64,000 bases of DNA from Streptomyces sp. SCL15-4 (GCF_033366695.1 NZ_JAOBTQ010000001.1:4836001-4900000); one strand, 5' to 3'; shown: positions 1 through 7,111, numbered from the stretch's first letter. Translations and numbers: made by a program. Notes: generated by a model from the letters alone, not told the origin.

Positions 1-446
1 ACGTCGGCCGCGAGGTGCTCCCGCCCGGCCCGCCCGCCGACCGGGCCGCCGAGATCGAGCAGCTGCGCGCGAAGTACAAGGCCGGACTCCGCCGCGCCGA
101 CGCGACCAACAACGCCCTAATGGAGGAAGTACAGCGGTACGCCGCCGGGACGGAACGCCCCGTGCTCTGGTCGGTCTACAACGAGATGCACAAGCGGGCC
201 CTGAACGCCGAGGCAGAGGTGGACCGGCTGCGTCGGCTGGCTGGCGGGCAGCAGGAGCCCGTCGCAGTGGCGGAGCAGCCCGTGGCAGGCCTGACCGTCG
301 ACTCCCTCGCTCGCCTCCTCGCCGGCGCCACCGCCCTCACCGGAGACACACCGCCGTACGACCAGCTCCCGGACGCCGACCGCGAGCGCTACCTCGGCGA
401 GGCCCGCCAGCTCCTGGACCGCGCGGACGGAGGGCAGCAGCCATGA
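1..446 (+). CDS. Conserved phage early protein, 5' truncated by window edge
   Basis: The reading frame is already open at the first base; the preceding codons read VGRE, so the GTG at 15 is internal and the true start lies outside the window. The protein is clearly related to the one at 47901-48449: both have REVLPPGPPADRAA near the middle and a C-terminal YDQLPDA-RERYLG block ending in DGGQQ. I do not recognise a function. Its stop overlaps the next start (ATGA), so it belongs to a translationally coupled string of small early genes. Confidence 0.8.
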   Translation, partial: VGREVLPPGPPADRAAEIEQLRAKYKAGLRRADATNNALMEEVQRYAAGTERPVLWSVYNEMHKRALNAEAEVDRLRRLAGGQQEPVAVAEQPVAGLTVDSLARLLAGATALTGDTPPYDQLPDADRERYLGEARQLLDRADGGQQP

Positions 447-643
447 ACCGCCCGCGCTGCCCCCGCGGCCACTTCCTCCCCGCCAACGCCCCGACGCCCC
501 AGGCAGACACCTGCCGCTGCGCCCCCGCCCGCCGCCGGCGGAAACGCCGCTACCGGCCCAGCTCCGACCTCCGCGGACAGCACGCCACCCTCCGCCAGCT
601 CTACACCGCCACCACCATCCCGCTCACCGGGACGTACCTGTGA
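443..643 (+). CDS. Small basic Cys-containing protein (CPRGHFLP family)
   Basis: A 66-residue, very basic protein. The N-terminal CPRGHFLP and a following CRC could bind a metal; the C-terminus is TTIPLTGTYL. The protein at 48446-48616 has the same CPRGHFLP start and a TTVPLTGSYL end, and again follows the partner of the upstream gene, so this pair is conserved between the two elements. The start is the ATG overlapping the upstream stop by 4 nt, with GGAGGG upstream. Function unknown; a small nucleic-acid or metal-binding role is only a guess. Confidence 0.75.
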   Translation: MNRPRCPRGHFLPANAPTPQADTCRCAPARRRRKRRYRPSSDLRGQHATLRQLYTATTIPLTGTYL

Positions 644-750
644 CCGCCGTCCTCGCCTACGTCGTCCTCGTCGCCAGCACCACCGGCGTCCTCTGCGCCC
701 ACTGGCTCTACCTCCCACGCCCCACTACCCGGAAGGACCCCACCACGTGA
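640..750 (+). CDS. 36-residue single-pass membrane peptide
   Basis: GTG start overlapping the upstream stop (GTGA); its own stop overlaps the next start in the same way (GTGA at 747). The peptide is one hydrophobic segment (about residues 3-25) followed by a short charged tail RPTTRKDPTT. The double overlap with real neighbours is the main support. Function unknown. One of several tiny membrane peptides in this window. Confidence 0.6.
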   Translation: MTAVLAYVVLVASTTGVLCAHWLYLPRPTTRKDPTT

Positions 751-968
751 GCACCACCCGCCAGAACCCCGATGGCTCTTGCAGCCCCGCCACCCCTCTG
801 CCCCTCACCAACGGCCTCGACGTCGAGGTGCACGGCACCGGTCCCTACGTCTGGCAGGCGTGGATCGGTCTCGACCGCATCGCGTCCGGCCGAGCACGGA
901 CTCGCCCGGGCCTCCAGTTCGCCATCTGGCGCGCACGGCGCCAGGCGGCCAAGAGGGCGCAGCGATGA
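747..968 (+). CDS. Hypothetical protein, 73 aa
   Basis: Starts at a GTG overlapping the preceding stop and ends overlapping the next ATG. It contains a compact tryptophan/glycine-rich core (GPYVWQAWIGLDRIASG) and a basic helix at the C-terminus (WRARRQAAKRAQR). No family recognised. Its place in the overlapping chain argues that it is translated. Confidence 0.65.
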   Translation: MSTTRQNPDGSCSPATPLPLTNGLDVEVHGTGPYVWQAWIGLDRIASGRARTRPGLQFAIWRARRQAAKRAQR

Positions 969-1549
969 CCCAGCCGAGCCCCGACGCGCGGGCCGTCGCC
1001 CACGCCATCGACGCCCTGACCACGCAGGTTCGACGCATCGCCGACGCCCTTACCCTCACGGCGCAGCAACGCTCCGACGCTACCGACGGCGCCCCGACGG
1101 CGGCACCCGCAGCGCTGCGGGACATGGCCGCCATCCTGCGGCACATCGACCCCGAAGGGTTCCGCGAGGCCGCCAGCTGCTGCGAGGCACGCGCCTTCGC
1201 CATCGAGCACGGCTTGGCTAAAGAGTCCGACGACGAGCGCCCGGCCCCGGCCGCCGACGAGGAGCAGATGCTCCGCTGGGCCCGCCGCGAGTCCCTCCTC
1301 GTCCTCGTCACCCGTGTCCAGCACGGCCGCACCCTCACCGCGGACGAAGCCCGCATCCTGCGCCAGCACGTGGAGACCGAGATGCGCGAGGCCGAGACCG
1401 CGCGCGCCGAGCTGGAGCAGGCGCAGGCCGCCATCGAGCGGGTGCGCTCCCTCCGTACGCCGTTCGTGATGTGGCGGGACATCGCCACCGCCCTGGACGG
1501 CGCCGAGCAGCCCACCACCACAGCGCCGCAGGACGGAGCCACGCCGTGA
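965..1549 (+). CDS. Helical hypothetical protein, 194 aa
   Basis: The ATG at 965 overlaps the upstream stop; the open frame extends further upstream but would overlap the previous gene, so 965 is preferred. The protein is alpha-helical: an N-terminal amphipathic stretch, then about residues 90-165 rich in E, R and A that could form a coiled coil. No catalytic motif seen. It lies in the coupled early operon; function unknown. Confidence 0.7.
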   Translation: MTQPSPDARAVAHAIDALTTQVRRIADALTLTAQQRSDATDGAPTAAPAALRDMAAILRHIDPEGFREAASCCEARAFAIEHGLAKESDDERPAPAADEEQMLRWARRESLLVLVTRVQHGRTLTADEARILRQHVETEMREAETARAELEQAQAAIERVRSLRTPFVMWRDIATALDGAEQPTTTAPQDGATP

Positions 1550-1692
1550 ACCTCCCCGCCACGCCCGGCGCGCTCGTGCTCGCGGCCCTCGCCTGCGCCG
1601 GCATCGGCAGCCTGTGCTTCCTCGCCGCCGGCATCGCCTGCCTCACCGAGACCCTGCACGGCATCCGGGCACGGCGCCGGAGCGCCCGGTGA
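1546..1692 (+). CDS. 48-residue membrane peptide
   Basis: GTG start overlapping the upstream stop and a stop overlapping the next GTG. About residues 8-33 are hydrophobic (LVLAALACAGIGSLCFLAAG within it), followed by a basic tail RARRRSAR, which predicts a single-pass protein with its C-terminus in the cytoplasm. Function unknown. Confidence 0.6.
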   Translation: MNLPATPGALVLAALACAGIGSLCFLAAGIACLTETLHGIRARRRSAR

Positions 1693-1895
1693 CGGGCCCG
1701 TCCAGCACACCCCGGGGCGACCACACGCCCGCCCCGGGCACCACCTGGACCCACCGCCTCGGCGCCTCCATGGAACGAGCGATCAACGCAGAGCTGCGAC
1801 GGATCGCACGCCGAAGCACGGTGCGCCCGATGCCCGTGCGCCTGCCGACCAGCTCGCCCATCGCCCCGCCCACCGATCAGAACCAGGAGCAGTGA
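1689..1895 (+). CDS. Hypothetical protein, 68 aa
   Basis: GTG at 1689 overlaps the upstream stop. The middle holds a basic helix (MERAINAELRRIARR) flanked by proline- and threonine-rich ends. No family recognised. Kept because its ends mesh with both neighbours. Confidence 0.5.
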   Translation: MTGPSSTPRGDHTPAPGTTWTHRLGASMERAINAELRRIARRSTVRPMPVRLPTSSPIAPPTDQNQEQ

Positions 1896-2584
1896 CCATG
1901 CCAGCCACCGACCAGCACACCCGAACCCACATCAAGGCCCTCGCCGACGAGATGAAGCGGCACCTCGCCGCGCCAGCCGCCGCACCCGCCCAGGTCTTCC
2001 TGTCCGGCATGCTCACCGGCCTCGCCTCGGCCATCGAGATCCTCGATGGGCGCACCGCCGAACAGGCCGCCGAGACCGTGGAGCAGCGACTGGCCGCCGC
2101 CGTCGGCCGCGCATACATCGACGGCAAGCTCGGCGAGCAGCCGGCGCCCGTCGACTGGGAGGCCATCGCCCAGCAGCGCGAGCGCGAACTCCGCGACGTC
2201 GGCGAGGCCCGGCACACCGCCGAGCAGGAGCGGGACGGCGCGTACCGCGAGCGGGCACACCTCGTCGCCCTCCTCGCCGCCCTCACCGACGGCGCGGTCA
2301 TCACCGACGCCCAGGACGTGGACGAGCCCGGCTGGCAGATCGTCTACCTCACCCTCGGCGGCCGGCAGTGCTCCTGGCACATCGCACCCCGGGACACCAG
2401 CCTCTTCCAGCACGTGGAGCGGGTCGACGCCCTGGACGTCCGCGCGCTGTGGGACGGCCACACCACCGAGGCCAAGTACGCCGGGATCGCGGCGTGGACG
2501 GCCGAGCTGGCGCAGCACTGCGGGCCGGTCTGCTCGGAGATGCATACCGAGCGCGGGCGCTGCGAGATCGCGAGGAACCGGTGA
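1892..2584 (+). CDS. Conserved actinophage-type protein, 230 aa
   Basis: GTG start coupled to the upstream stop; an ATG two codons on is an alternative. The N-terminal half is helical, followed by a charged region (VDWEAIAQQRERELRDV) and a C-terminal domain with WDGHTTEAKYAGI and several Cys/His (C near 192, 208 and at the end). Proteins of this layout are common as uncharacterised members of Streptomyces phage early regions (family knowledge, not searched). Function unknown. Confidence 0.7.
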   Translation: MTMPATDQHTRTHIKALADEMKRHLAAPAAAPAQVFLSGMLTGLASAIEILDGRTAEQAAETVEQRLAAAVGRAYIDGKLGEQPAPVDWEAIAQQRERELRDVGEARHTAEQERDGAYRERAHLVALLAALTDGAVITDAQDVDEPGWQIVYLTLGGRQCSWHIAPRDTSLFQHVERVDALDVRALWDGHTTEAKYAGIAAWTAELAQHCGPVCSEMHTERGRCEIARNR

Positions 2585-2901
2585 CCGCACACGGACCGGC
2601 GGCCCGCCGCATCGGCCAACACCTCAAGCGCCTGCGGCAGAAGGCAGGCATTTCGCAGGCCGAGGCAGGACGCCGCATCGCAGAACAGCGCGGCGTACCA
2701 GCGTGGTCCCGTCAGGCGATCAACGCTGCGGAGAGGGGCGGTCGGGCATGGACGGCTGACGACCTGGTGGCGCTGGCTGCCGCGTTCGGCGTGACTCCGG
2801 GCTCGCTGTTCGGTGAAGTACCCACCTGCACGCGGTGCCAGGGCGTGCCTCCGGACGGCTTCAGATGCAACACCTGCGGCGCTGGAAATGGAGAGGGCTG
2901 A
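2581..2901 (+). CDS. XRE-type HTH protein with C-terminal zinc ribbon
   Basis: 106 residues. Residues 8-75 form a Cro/C1-type helix-turn-helix (IGQHLKRLRQKAGISQAEAG, then an AINAAERGGRAWTADDLVAL helix pair). The last 25 residues carry CTRC and CNTC, a likely four-cysteine zinc site. Start is the GTG overlapping the upstream stop; longer in-frame starts would run into that gene. It probably regulates this early operon or its neighbours. The fused zinc ribbon is unusual for such a short regulator. Confidence 0.8.
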   Translation: MTAHGPAARRIGQHLKRLRQKAGISQAEAGRRIAEQRGVPAWSRQAINAAERGGRAWTADDLVALAAAFGVTPGSLFGEVPTCTRCQGVPPDGFRCNTCGAGNGEG

Positions 2902-2903
2902 CC

Positions 2904-3104
2904 ATGTCCGTCTGGCAGATCGTCGCCATCCTCGCCATGCAGATCATCGGCTGGTACCTCGCCAGCCACATCACCGAGACCCGCGCCGCCCGCCGCGAAG
3001 CCCGCCGTGCCGTCCTCGACCAGAAGCTGCACCAGGCCCTGCGGGACCTGTTCGAGCAGCGCGAACACCACACCACCCACCCGCACCGCAGGGAGCACTC
3101 ATGA
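2904..3104 (+). CDS. Membrane-anchored coiled-coil peptide, 66 aa
   Basis: An N-terminal hydrophobic segment (about residues 4-22) is followed by a long charged helix (TRAARREARRAVLDQKLHQA) and a His-rich tail. RBS-like GAGAGG lies just upstream. The topology fits a single-pass inner membrane protein with a cytoplasmic helix. Function unknown. Confidence 0.65.
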   Translation: MSVWQIVAILAMQIIGWYLASHITETRAARREARRAVLDQKLHQALRDLFEQREHHTTHPHRREHS

Positions 3105-3340
3105 AGGACGCCCAGGTCCGCCAGATCCTCCGCCACCACCGCGACGGCGACGGACCCATCCACAAGCTCTTCAGGACCGGCGAGATCACCGAGCACACCG
3201 CCCCGACGCTCCGGGACCGCATGATCCACCTCACCCTCGACGCCCGGGACACGGAGGCCGACCTCATCGAGGACGTCATCGGCTACGTGGTCCAGGTCGG
3301 CGCCCGGCCGCCCGTGACCGGCTGGCGCACCCGCCGCTGA
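3101..3340 (+). CDS. Hypothetical protein, 79 aa
   Basis: Start ATG overlaps the previous stop; GGGAG lies upstream. Acidic and helical (RDTEADLIEDVIGYVVQVGA in the second half). A longer frame exists upstream but overlaps two genes. No family recognised. It is the last gene before a strong hairpin, so it probably ends a transcription unit. Confidence 0.65.
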   Translation: MKDAQVRQILRHHRDGDGPIHKLFRTGEITEHTAPTLRDRMIHLTLDARDTEADLIEDVIGYVVQVGARPPVTGWRTRR

Positions 3341-3350
3341 CCATGCGACA

Positions 3351-3388
3351 GGGGCGCGCCCACGATCTCCCCAGACCAGGCGCGCCCC
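3351..3388 (+). terminator. GC hairpin, terminator or attenuator
   Basis: A perfect 10-bp inverted repeat GGGGCGCGCC / GGCGCGCCCC with an 18-nt loop lies between the genes ending at 3340 and starting at 3437. There is no T run, as is usual in actinomycetes. Confidence 0.6.
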
Positions 3389-3436
3389 CTCGGTGCTGAT
3401 CACCGTACCGCCCCGCAGCACCACAGGAGCCTCACG

Positions 3437-4192
3437 ATGAGCACCGCCGCCACCCACCTCCGCACGATCGCCCTGCACTGGGCCGACCTCGCCGAAGCCG
3501 CCGGCCAGCCCGTCACCGTCGGCGCCTTCGGCCTCGGCCTCCGCGGCTACCTCGCCCGCCTCGACCAGGCCGACGCCGACCAGATCGAGTACGACCGCCT
3601 CCAGGCCGCCTACCTCCGCTCCCTGGAGCGCGACCCGATTCAGCTCGGCGACCGCCCCGTCCCGGTCCGCCTGCACATCCTCGACACCATGCGCGTCATC
3701 GAGGCCGCCCTCGTCGCCTGCGCCGACGACATCGCCCACGCCGCCCAGCGCGCACCGATCACCCAGCCGACCGCCCGACGTACCGCCGTCGCCCCGTACG
3801 CCAGCCAGCGCGACGCCGACATCGCCGCCGCCGACCGGCGCCGCCGCGAGCAGCTCGCGCTCGCAGACCAGCGGGACCCGCGGCGCTGGCGGTACACCGG
3901 CCACCGGACCGCGCCGTACGCCGCGCTGTGGCTCCTCGCGCGGGTCGAGCGCGCGCCGGGCCCGTGCCGGCGCCTGACCGAGGCCGAGGAGCGGCGGATC
4001 GGCGCGGTCGCGGCCGGCGCCGCCGAGCGCCTGGAGCGCGCCCTCGACATCGCCGCGCAGCGCCGGACCCTGGAGCAGCCGCACGAGTGCGGTGGGCTGA
4101 TCGACGTGCACGGTGGGGAGGGCCGGGTGCCGGTCGCGCACTGCACGGGGTGCGGGCGGGTCTGGGCGGAGGGCGGGGTGATCGCGGCATGA
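3437..4192 (+). CDS. Hypothetical protein with C-terminal metal-binding-like motif
   Basis: 251 residues, start ATG with AGGAG upstream. The first 120 residues are helical; the middle is Arg-rich. The last 30 residues hold C-GGLIDVH and HCTGCGRVW, resembling a small zinc ribbon of the kind found in several phage early proteins. Its stop overlaps the next start. Function not recognised; DNA or nucleotide handling would fit a zinc ribbon but is inference. Confidence 0.75.
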   Translation: MSTAATHLRTIALHWADLAEAAGQPVTVGAFGLGLRGYLARLDQADADQIEYDRLQAAYLRSLERDPIQLGDRPVPVRLHILDTMRVIEAALVACADDIAHAAQRAPITQPTARRTAVAPYASQRDADIAAADRRRREQLALADQRDPRRWRYTGHRTAPYAALWLLARVERAPGPCRRLTEAEERRIGAVAAGAAERLERALDIAAQRRTLEQPHECGGLIDVHGGEGRVPVAHCTGCGRVWAEGGVIAA

Positions 4193-4416
4193 GGCTGGCC
4201 TGCCTCCGGGTTCGCCTGTATGCGCGGGCAGCGCTCGGCATCCGTGACGTTCGGCAGTTCACGCTGCGGCGACGCATCGAGGCGCTGAAGGCGAGGCGCG
4301 GACGCATGAGGCGCGAGGAGGCTCGTGACCGGAGGCGGATCGCCTTCCGGCTGACCGGCTGGTGCCTGTTGCTGGCCAGTTTGGCGGTCGTCGCATGGGT
4401 GACCGTGACATCCTGA
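4189..4416 (+). CDS. Small basic protein with C-terminal membrane segment
   Basis: 75 residues, ATG overlapping the upstream stop. Residues 1-50 are strongly basic (RRRIEALKARRGRMRREEAR); residues 52-72 are hydrophobic (LTGWCLLLASLAVVAWVTV). The layout fits a tail-anchored membrane protein with a nucleic-acid-like basic domain in the cytoplasm. Function unknown. Confidence 0.65.
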   Translation: MRLACLRVRLYARAALGIRDVRQFTLRRRIEALKARRGRMRREEARDRRRIAFRLTGWCLLLASLAVVAWVTVTS

Positions 4417-4534
4417 TCGCACGGCATCCGGGTGCAACGCCCGGCGCGGAGCGGCAGTCCTAGGTGCACTGCTCTGTGAAGGGCCCGCCTTCCGGCCGGA
4501 GGATGGGGACCCTTGTGCCGCCCGAGCAGCACGC

Positions 4535-4565
4535 GGCCCGCCGTCCCTCAGGATCGGCGGGCCGT
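4535..4565. terminator. Hairpin terminator between convergent genes
   Basis: Perfect 9-bp stem CGGCCCGCC / GGCGGGCCG with a 13-nt loop, lying between the rightward gene ending at 4416 and the leftward gene ending at 4633. Could serve both strands. Confidence 0.55.
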
Positions 4566-4632
4566 CGCGGAGGTGCCCCTCCCGGTGTGCAGCCGACCGT
4601 ACGCCCGACGGGGGCCGAGAGGCGCTGGTGCC

Positions 4633-4971
4633 TCACCCGTCCAGGTAGCCGAGCGCGCTGTCGGGCCGGCAGTGCGGGCAGGCGGGGACGCCCTCGACCA
4701 GGGCCCGGAGCGCGGCGGCCCGGGACACCCCGCGCGCCCGTTTCCCGGTCGACCAGCACCCGCCTTCGTGGACGTAGACCGGCGGCGAGTCCCGGCCGAT
4801 GCCCAGCTCCAGCAGCCAATCCGGGGCCGGCGGCCGGGCCTGTGCGCCCTGCTGCCGTTCCTGCTCCTGCCGCTCCAGCTCGCCGATCTGCCGCCGCACC
4901 CGATTGAGGGTGTGGGCGAGCCACGTCTCCAGGGTGCGGAGACGGGGCAGGTCAGGCGGCAAGTCGTTCAC
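4633..4971 (-). CDS. DUF6233-like conserved actinomycete protein
   Basis: 112 residues on the minus strand. It starts LPPDLPRLRTLETWLAH, has a coiled segment (RVRRQIGELERQEQERQQ), then PPVYVHEGGCW and a C-terminal ACPHCRPDSALG. That combination matches the uncharacterised family I know as DUF6233 from Streptomyces genomes and phages. The GTG start is preferred because longer frames overlap the divergent gene. Cys/His pairs suggest a metal site. Function unknown. Confidence 0.75.
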   Translation of the reverse strand: MNDLPPDLPRLRTLETWLAHTLNRVRRQIGELERQEQERQQGAQARPPAPDWLLELGIGRDSPPVYVHEGGCWSTGKRARGVSRAAALRALVEGVPACPHCRPDSALGYLDG

Positions 4972-4986
4972 ATGTTCGATAATAGG

Positions 4987-5202
4987 ATGGTGGCCGTGAC
5001 GAGCACGCCGTGCCCCGGGCGCTACCACCTCCTGCTGACCAACGGTGGTCGGCCGGTCCAGCACGGCTGGTGGAACGACGAGTCGACCGCCCGACGGAAG
5101 CTGTCCCGGTGGGTCGGCTCCTGGGGCTGCCCCGGCGCCCGCATCACCCTCACCGACGAGGACGCGGGCGAGCTGTTGACGAGCTGGCCCGAAGAGCCGT
5201 GA
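4987..5202 (+). CDS. Small conserved hypothetical protein (PCPGRYHLLLTNGGRPVQHGWW type)
   Basis: About 71 residues with a conserved-looking N-terminus (TPCPGRYHLLLTNGGRPV) and an acidic end. Possible starts are ATG 4972, ATG 4987, GTG 4990 and GTG 4996; AGGATGG fits GTG 4996 best, so the N-terminus is uncertain. It is divergent from, and nearly overlaps, the DUF6233-like gene, so the two promoters must overlap. Function unknown. Confidence 0.65.
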   Translation: MVAVTSTPCPGRYHLLLTNGGRPVQHGWWNDESTARRKLSRWVGSWGCPGARITLTDEDAGELLTSWPEEP

Positions 5203-5223
5203 CCGTCTGCCATCCTGAGCACC

Positions 5224-5394
5224 ATGGCCCACCGCCCGTACCCGCGCCTCGACCGCGCCCGCCGGCAGGTAGACCGGCACAGGCCCACTCCACCGTCTGC
5301 GTCGCAGCCCTCCGCGGCCGAGGCGGGGCAGCGCCTGGCCGCCTTCTTCCGCGTGATGCCGCGGGTCGGGGAGTACCGCATCTCGACCCGCTGA
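5224..5394 (+). CDS. Small conserved protein, 56 aa
   Basis: The ATG frame encodes MAHRPYPRLDRARRQVDRH at the N-terminus and ends FRVMPRVGEYRISTR. The basic start and Phe/Arg-rich end recur in small Streptomyces phage proteins (recalled, not searched). It follows the upstream gene by 21 nt and is convergent with the gene ending at 5414. Function unknown. Confidence 0.6.
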   Translation: MAHRPYPRLDRARRQVDRHRPTPPSASQPSAAEAGQRLAAFFRVMPRVGEYRISTR

Positions 5395-5413
5395 CCCAGG
5401 GCTGGCCCCAGCG

Positions 5414-5587
5414 TCACCCTGCCGGGTCCTCCTCCGCGTGCACGGTGATCGCCGCCTGCACCGCCTCGGCCGCCGTCCGCCAGGCCCTGCGCTGCCCTTC
5501 GTACTCCTCGCCGTCCAGGCCGGCCATCTTCGCGCGCTGCTCCTCGGCGGCACGCTCCAGTGCGATCAGATCATCGGGTAGGTCCAC
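5414..5587 (-). CDS. Small helical protein, 57 aa
   Basis: Minus-strand frame from a GTG; the protein begins MDLPDDLIALERAAEEQRAK and is a single charged helical domain of E/A/R repeats. Convergent with the 5224-5394 gene. It sits in the leftward cluster 6612 to 4633. Function unknown. Confidence 0.6.
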   Translation of the reverse strand: MDLPDDLIALERAAEEQRAKMAGLDGEEYEGQRRAWRTAAEAVQAAITVHAEEDPAG

Positions 5588-5617
5588 GGCGTGGATCTTA
5601 GGCCCGGGCGTGACGAA

Positions 5618-5646
5618 GCCCCCGTCTCGGCGCGCGTGACGGGGGC
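5618..5646. terminator. Hairpin terminator
   Basis: Perfect 9-bp stem GCCCCCGTC / GACGGGGGC with an 11-nt loop, placed downstream of the leftward gene ending at 5663 and upstream of the one starting at 5587. Confidence 0.6.
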
Positions 5647-5662
5647 TGACGGGGTGCGGAGG

Positions 5663-5845
5663 CTAGTCCTCCCAGCTCATCTCAGGTACGGCGGGCAGCC
5701 CGGCGGCCTCCCGGCGGGCCATCTCGCGGCGTACGGCGTTGGCCGACTCCTCGCTGAGCCCGGCGAACTGGCGGCCGAGGAGGGTGTCGTGGTGCGCGTC
5801 CGGCTCCTCGTCGCTCTCGAAGGTGGTGGCGGTGTCGTGGGTCAT
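5663..5845 (-). CDS. Small acidic protein, 60 aa
   Basis: ATG start with AAGGAG upstream. Acidic N-terminus (FESDEEPDAHHDT), then FAGLSEESANAVRREMARRE and a short end. The second half looks like a helical interaction motif. No family recognised. Leftward, probably from a promoter in 5846-5942. Confidence 0.65.
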   Translation of the reverse strand: MTHDTATTFESDEEPDAHHDTLLGRQFAGLSEESANAVRREMARREAAGLPAVPEMSWED

Positions 5846-5891
5846 GGCGATCTCCTTCGGTCGGGGTTTCGATGACTACGAGCCGTGGTGG

Positions 5892-5918
5892 CTACTGGCC
5901 ACTGGTGGCGCCTACTGG
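5892..5918 (-). promoter_or_regulatory. Repeated CTACTGG motif upstream of leftward gene
   Basis: Three copies of C(T/C)ACTGG at 5892-5898, 5899-5905 and 5912-5918, about 45-75 bp upstream of the start at 5845. Looks like a tandem operator; no regulator can be assigned. Confidence 0.35.
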
Positions 5919-5942
5919 ATAGAAGGTGGCCAAACCTGATGC

Positions 5943-6320
5943 CTACGGCCGCCACTCTTCGCGGTAGCCGGGCCGGCCCGCGTAGGACCGGGCCATCTCC
6001 CAGACGGTCTGCGTGGCGAAGTGCACGAGCATCGGGTTCGCGGCGAGCATCGCTTCCTGGCAGCGGATCAGCGTGCGCCGCTTGGCGTCGATCTCGCCCA
6101 GCACCCGGCGCGGGTCGTACTCAGCGACGTGCGCACCGAGACCGGCCGGCACATCGGGGATGAGGTCGTAGCCACGCGCCGAGACCACCTTGCCGCCCGT
6201 CGGGTCCTCCGGCTGGTAGACCCAGTCCAGGTTCACCTTGCCGAGCGAGTCGTCGGCCGCGCGGGCGATCCGCTCATCTCGGTCGAGCTGTTCGCCGAGC
6301 CACCGCACCAGCTCATCCAT
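5943..6320 (-). CDS. DUF6221-like protein
   Basis: 125 residues. Starts MDELVRWLGEQLDRDERIAR, has HVAEYDPRRVLGEIDAKRR in the middle and ends YAGRPGYREEWRP. The gene at 56595-57032 in the other element has the same three blocks, so both belong to one family, which I know as DUF6221 in Streptomyces. Function unknown; the basic middle and the conserved C-terminus suggest a compact binding domain. It overlaps the upstream HTH gene by 8 nt, so the pair is co-translated. Confidence 0.8.
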   Translation of the reverse strand: MDELVRWLGEQLDRDERIARAADDSLGKVNLDWVYQPEDPTGGKVVSARGYDLIPDVPAGLGAHVAEYDPRRVLGEIDAKRRTLIRCQEAMLAANPMLVHFATQTVWEMARSYAGRPGYREEWRP

Positions 6321-6612
6321 CCGACGCCTCCGTGGCCCGGGGCCGGTTCTGGCCCGACCCCTTGTAGCCCCGCAGCAGGTCCTGCACCGTGCTCGGCGTC
6401 ACCCCGAGCCGCCGCGCGATACCCCGCACCGACTCCCCCTCCTCATCGCGCAACCGGTGCGCCAGCTGAGCGCGTTCCGCAGCCCACCGAGCCGCCCGTT
6501 CCCGGGTCGCCGCCGTGATCTGAACCTGCGCCCGCGAGCGCTCCTCCGGATCAGCGATGCGTTCTACCGCGTCAAGAGCGTCGAACACCCGCCGCACCTC
6601 CTCGTCTGACAC
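6313..6612 (-). CDS. Small HTH regulator of the leftward operon
   Basis: 99 residues. Helical N-terminus, then a helix-turn-helix near residues 65-90 (GESVRGIARRLGVTPSTVQD), similar to homeodomain-like resolvase tails. The GTG at 6612 is preferred because AGGAAGG sits just upstream; the longer frame runs into the operator. Divergent from the membrane cassette beginning at 6803, with a palindrome between them. It may repress both directions, as small regulators of Streptomyces mobile elements often do; this is inference. Confidence 0.75.
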   Translation of the reverse strand: MSDEEVRRVFDALDAVERIADPEERSRAQVQITAATRERAARWAAERAQLAHRLRDEEGESVRGIARRLGVTPSTVQDLLRGYKGSGQNRPRATEASDG

Positions 6613-6651
6613 GCCCGCACCTTCCTGAATCGGCGGGCCTCCCCAGAGCGC

Positions 6652-6690
6652 TGTATGGTGACCGCACATCTAGTGTATGGTCACCATACA
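6652..6690. promoter_or_regulatory. Palindromic operator between divergent operons
   Basis: TGTATGGTCACCATACA at 6674-6690 is a perfect 17-nt palindrome (one central base). TGTATGGTGACC at 6652-6663 repeats the same half-site 22 bp away. It lies between the leftward HTH gene (start 6612) and the rightward cassette, and resembles GntR/XRE-type operators. Confidence 0.7.
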
Positions 6691-6727
6691 GTGCGGGAGT
6701 TGAGACCCGCGCCGCACAACAACAAGA

Positions 6728-6763
6728 CCCCCGGCCGGAGTTGCAGCTCCACATGGCCGGGGG
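6728..6763 (+). other. 5'-leader hairpin
   Basis: Perfect 9-bp stem CCCCCGGCC / GGCCGGGGG with an 18-nt loop, between the operator and the first rightward gene. Could be an attenuator. Confidence 0.5.
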
Positions 6764-6802
6764 CGGACCCACCCACAACCGCGACGAAGGAGCAGGTCCG
6801 CC

Positions 6803-6958
6803 ATGGAGCGTACCGACCAGCCCGAGCAGCAGCCCACCCCACCGCAACCCCAGCCCAGCCGGATCATCGCCGAGCCCGCCACCGTCCAGGCGTGCCAGCA
6901 GGACTACGCCCAGGCCGCCGACGTCCGCGAGCGCCTCGGCTGGAAGGCCCACGCATGA
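6803..6958 (+). CDS. Small proline/glutamine-rich protein, 51 aa
   Basis: ATG with AAGGAG upstream. N-terminus MERTDQPEQQPTPPQPQ is low complexity; the C-terminal half (ACQQDYAQAADVRERLGWK) looks helical. First gene of the rightward cassette after the operator; its stop overlaps the next ATG. Function unknown. Confidence 0.55.
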   Translation: MERTDQPEQQPTPPQPQPSRIIAEPATVQACQQDYAQAADVRERLGWKAHA

Positions 6959-7035
6959 TGCGCGCCCTCTGCATCTTCGCCATGGCCTGGCCGCTGATCC
7001 TCGGCGCCTTCCTCCTCGGCCGCCACCTCCACTGA
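6955..7035 (+). CDS. 26-residue membrane peptide
   Basis: ATG overlapping the upstream stop. Almost the whole peptide is hydrophobic (ALCIFAMAWPLILGAFLLG) and it ends in RHLH. Very short, supported only by coupling and the clean transmembrane pattern. Confidence 0.45.
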   Translation: MMRALCIFAMAWPLILGAFLLGRHLH

Positions 7036-7047
7036 CCCACCAGACCG

Positions 7048-7088
7048 CCGGCCCCCGCACCCCAACCAACCCCGTCCGCGGGGGCCGG
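7048..7088 (+). other. Leader hairpin before Spd-like gene
   Basis: Perfect 11-bp stem CCGGCCCCCGC / GCGGGGGCCGG with a 19-nt loop, just before the GGAGGAG ribosome site of the gene at 7112. Confidence 0.55.
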
Positions 7089-7111
7089 CCCCCTGCTCCC
7101 GGAGGAGCACC

